This document shows, one piece after another, positions 5,135-5,413 of a stretch of DNA of 5,413 nucleotides. Below the pieces are notes generated by a model that was given only the letters and a program-made list of their open reading frames with translations, made no database searches and was not told the DNA's origin. Within the stretch, counting starts at the first letter, position 1; each line of letters starts with the position of its first letter. A program made the translations under genes and the position numbers. Source of the DNA: Thermoleophilaceae bacterium (GTDB lineage Bacteria > Actinomycetota > Thermoleophilia > Solirubrobacterales > Thermoleophilaceae). Location of the stretch: the NCBI GenBank assembly GCA_013695885.1, contig JACCZP010000089.1:1-5413 (forward strand), written 5' to 3'.

Positions 5135-5169
5135 CGCCTCCCAGACCACAACCCTGCCTGGGGAGGCGA
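5134..5169 (+). promoter_or_regulatory. Inverted repeat that could mask the ribosome binding site of the oxidoreductase gene
   Basis: TCGCCTCCC (5134-5142) is the exact reverse complement of GGGAGGCGA (5161-5169) across an 18-nt loop. The right arm contains GGGAGG, the ribosome binding site 6 nt before the ATG at 5173. In an mRNA begun upstream of 5134 this stem would block initiation; from the -10 at 5129 the left arm would mostly be absent. Confidence 0.42.
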
Positions 5170-5172
5170 GGA

Positions 5173-5413
5173 ATGAATCCAGAGGTCCCCGTGCGCGTCA
5201 GCGTCAACGGCGAGGCGTTCGAGCGCCGCGTCGAGCCCCGCCTCCTGCTCGTCCACTTCCTGCGCGAGACCCTCGGCCTGACCGGCACGCACGTGGGCTG
5301 CGACTCCTCCAACTGCGGCGCCTGCACCGTCCAGCTCGACGGCGAGGCCGTGAAGAGCTGCACGATCCTCACCGTCCAGGCCGACGGCTCCGAGGTGCGC
5401 ACCGTCGAGGGCC
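5173..5413 (+). CDS. [2Fe-2S] small subunit of a molybdenum hydroxylase (CoxS-like), cut by window edge
   Basis: Start of the iron-sulfur subunit that passes electrons from a molybdopterin subunit to a flavin subunit in xanthine dehydrogenase/CO dehydrogenase-family enzymes. 80 residues are visible of a usual 155-170. The N-terminus is a plant-ferredoxin fold: [17 protein letters not shown], then [19 protein letters not shown], with cluster cysteines C43, C48, C51 (CDSSNCGAC) and C63 (KSC). The Cx4CxxCx11C spacing and the [14 protein letters not shown] and [14 protein letters not shown] text are closest to aerobic CO dehydrogenase small subunits. The second, C-terminal [2Fe-2S] domain lies beyond the window. 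The start is fixed by GGGAGG (5161-5166), 6 nt upstream. Without the large subunit it cannot be said whether the enzyme oxidises CO or another substrate. It is apparently unrelated to the zinc genes. Confidence 0.93.
   Translation, partial: MNPEVPVRVSVNGEAFERRVEPRLLLVHFLRETLGLTGTHVGCDSSNCGACTVQLDGEAVKSCTILTVQADGSEVRTVEG

Noticed and set aside
4742..5149. A minus-strand open frame of 135 codons rich in Val and Leu that looks like a membrane protein
   Set aside because: It is the antisense of the histidine-rich gene: CAC and GAG/CTC read backwards give Val and Leu. It has no family-like motif, and the plus-strand gene has the good ribosome binding site.

Overview
The window is very G+C-rich, with GTG and TTG starts, 4-bp overlapping start/stop junctions and strong GGAGG-type ribosome binding sites. 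Together with the gene content (Zur/Znu, an AbrB/PIN pair, a CoxS-type subunit) this suggests a high-GC actinobacterium, possibly of the Thermoleophilia/Solirubrobacter kind. That placement is an inference from style and protein flavour, not from a marker gene.

Layout. (1) Positions 1-634, minus strand: a toxin-antitoxin pair, an AbrB-fold antitoxin (386-634) followed by a PIN-domain toxin (389 to beyond base 1). The toxin starts at a TTG overlapping the antitoxin stop and runs off the window. A perfect 7-7-7 palindrome covers the antitoxin start codon and a possible -10 box, suggesting a leaderless, self-repressed transcript. (2) 699-1354, minus strand: a broken alpha/beta-hydrolase gene with at least four reading-frame changes and a missing middle that should have held the nucleophile. 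(3) 1432-4592, minus strand: a compact metal-uptake operon in the order Fur-family regulator (probably Zur), zinc-type binding lipoprotein, ATPase, permease. All four genes overlap by 4-8 bp, and a 10-bp GC hairpin follows the permease. (4) 4593-4786: a divergent control region with a good promoter for the operon, a weaker rightward promoter, and a small inverted repeat lying in both -35 regions. (5) 4787-4990, plus strand: a 67-residue peptide with 24 histidines, no cysteine, no signal peptide and no membrane segment. (6) 4991-5172: a gene-free stretch with four stem-loops in a row. (7) 5173-5413, plus strand: the start of a [2Fe-2S] small subunit of a CO dehydrogenase/xanthine dehydrogenase-family molybdenum hydroxylase, running off the right end.

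How the parts work together. The lipoprotein captures metal (His-His-His-Asp ligand set, favouring zinc), the permease and ATPase import it, and the regulator, first gene of its own operon, senses the cytosolic level. The histidine-rich peptide shares the regulator's control region, so it is the best candidate here for a little-described component: a cytosolic zinc (or nickel) buffer, store or relay. The binding lipoprotein lacks the histidine-rich loop often seen in ZnuA proteins. Short histidine clusters instead appear on cytoplasmic parts, at the ATPase C-terminus (HRHEH) and the regulator C-terminus (HHH), and in the separate peptide.
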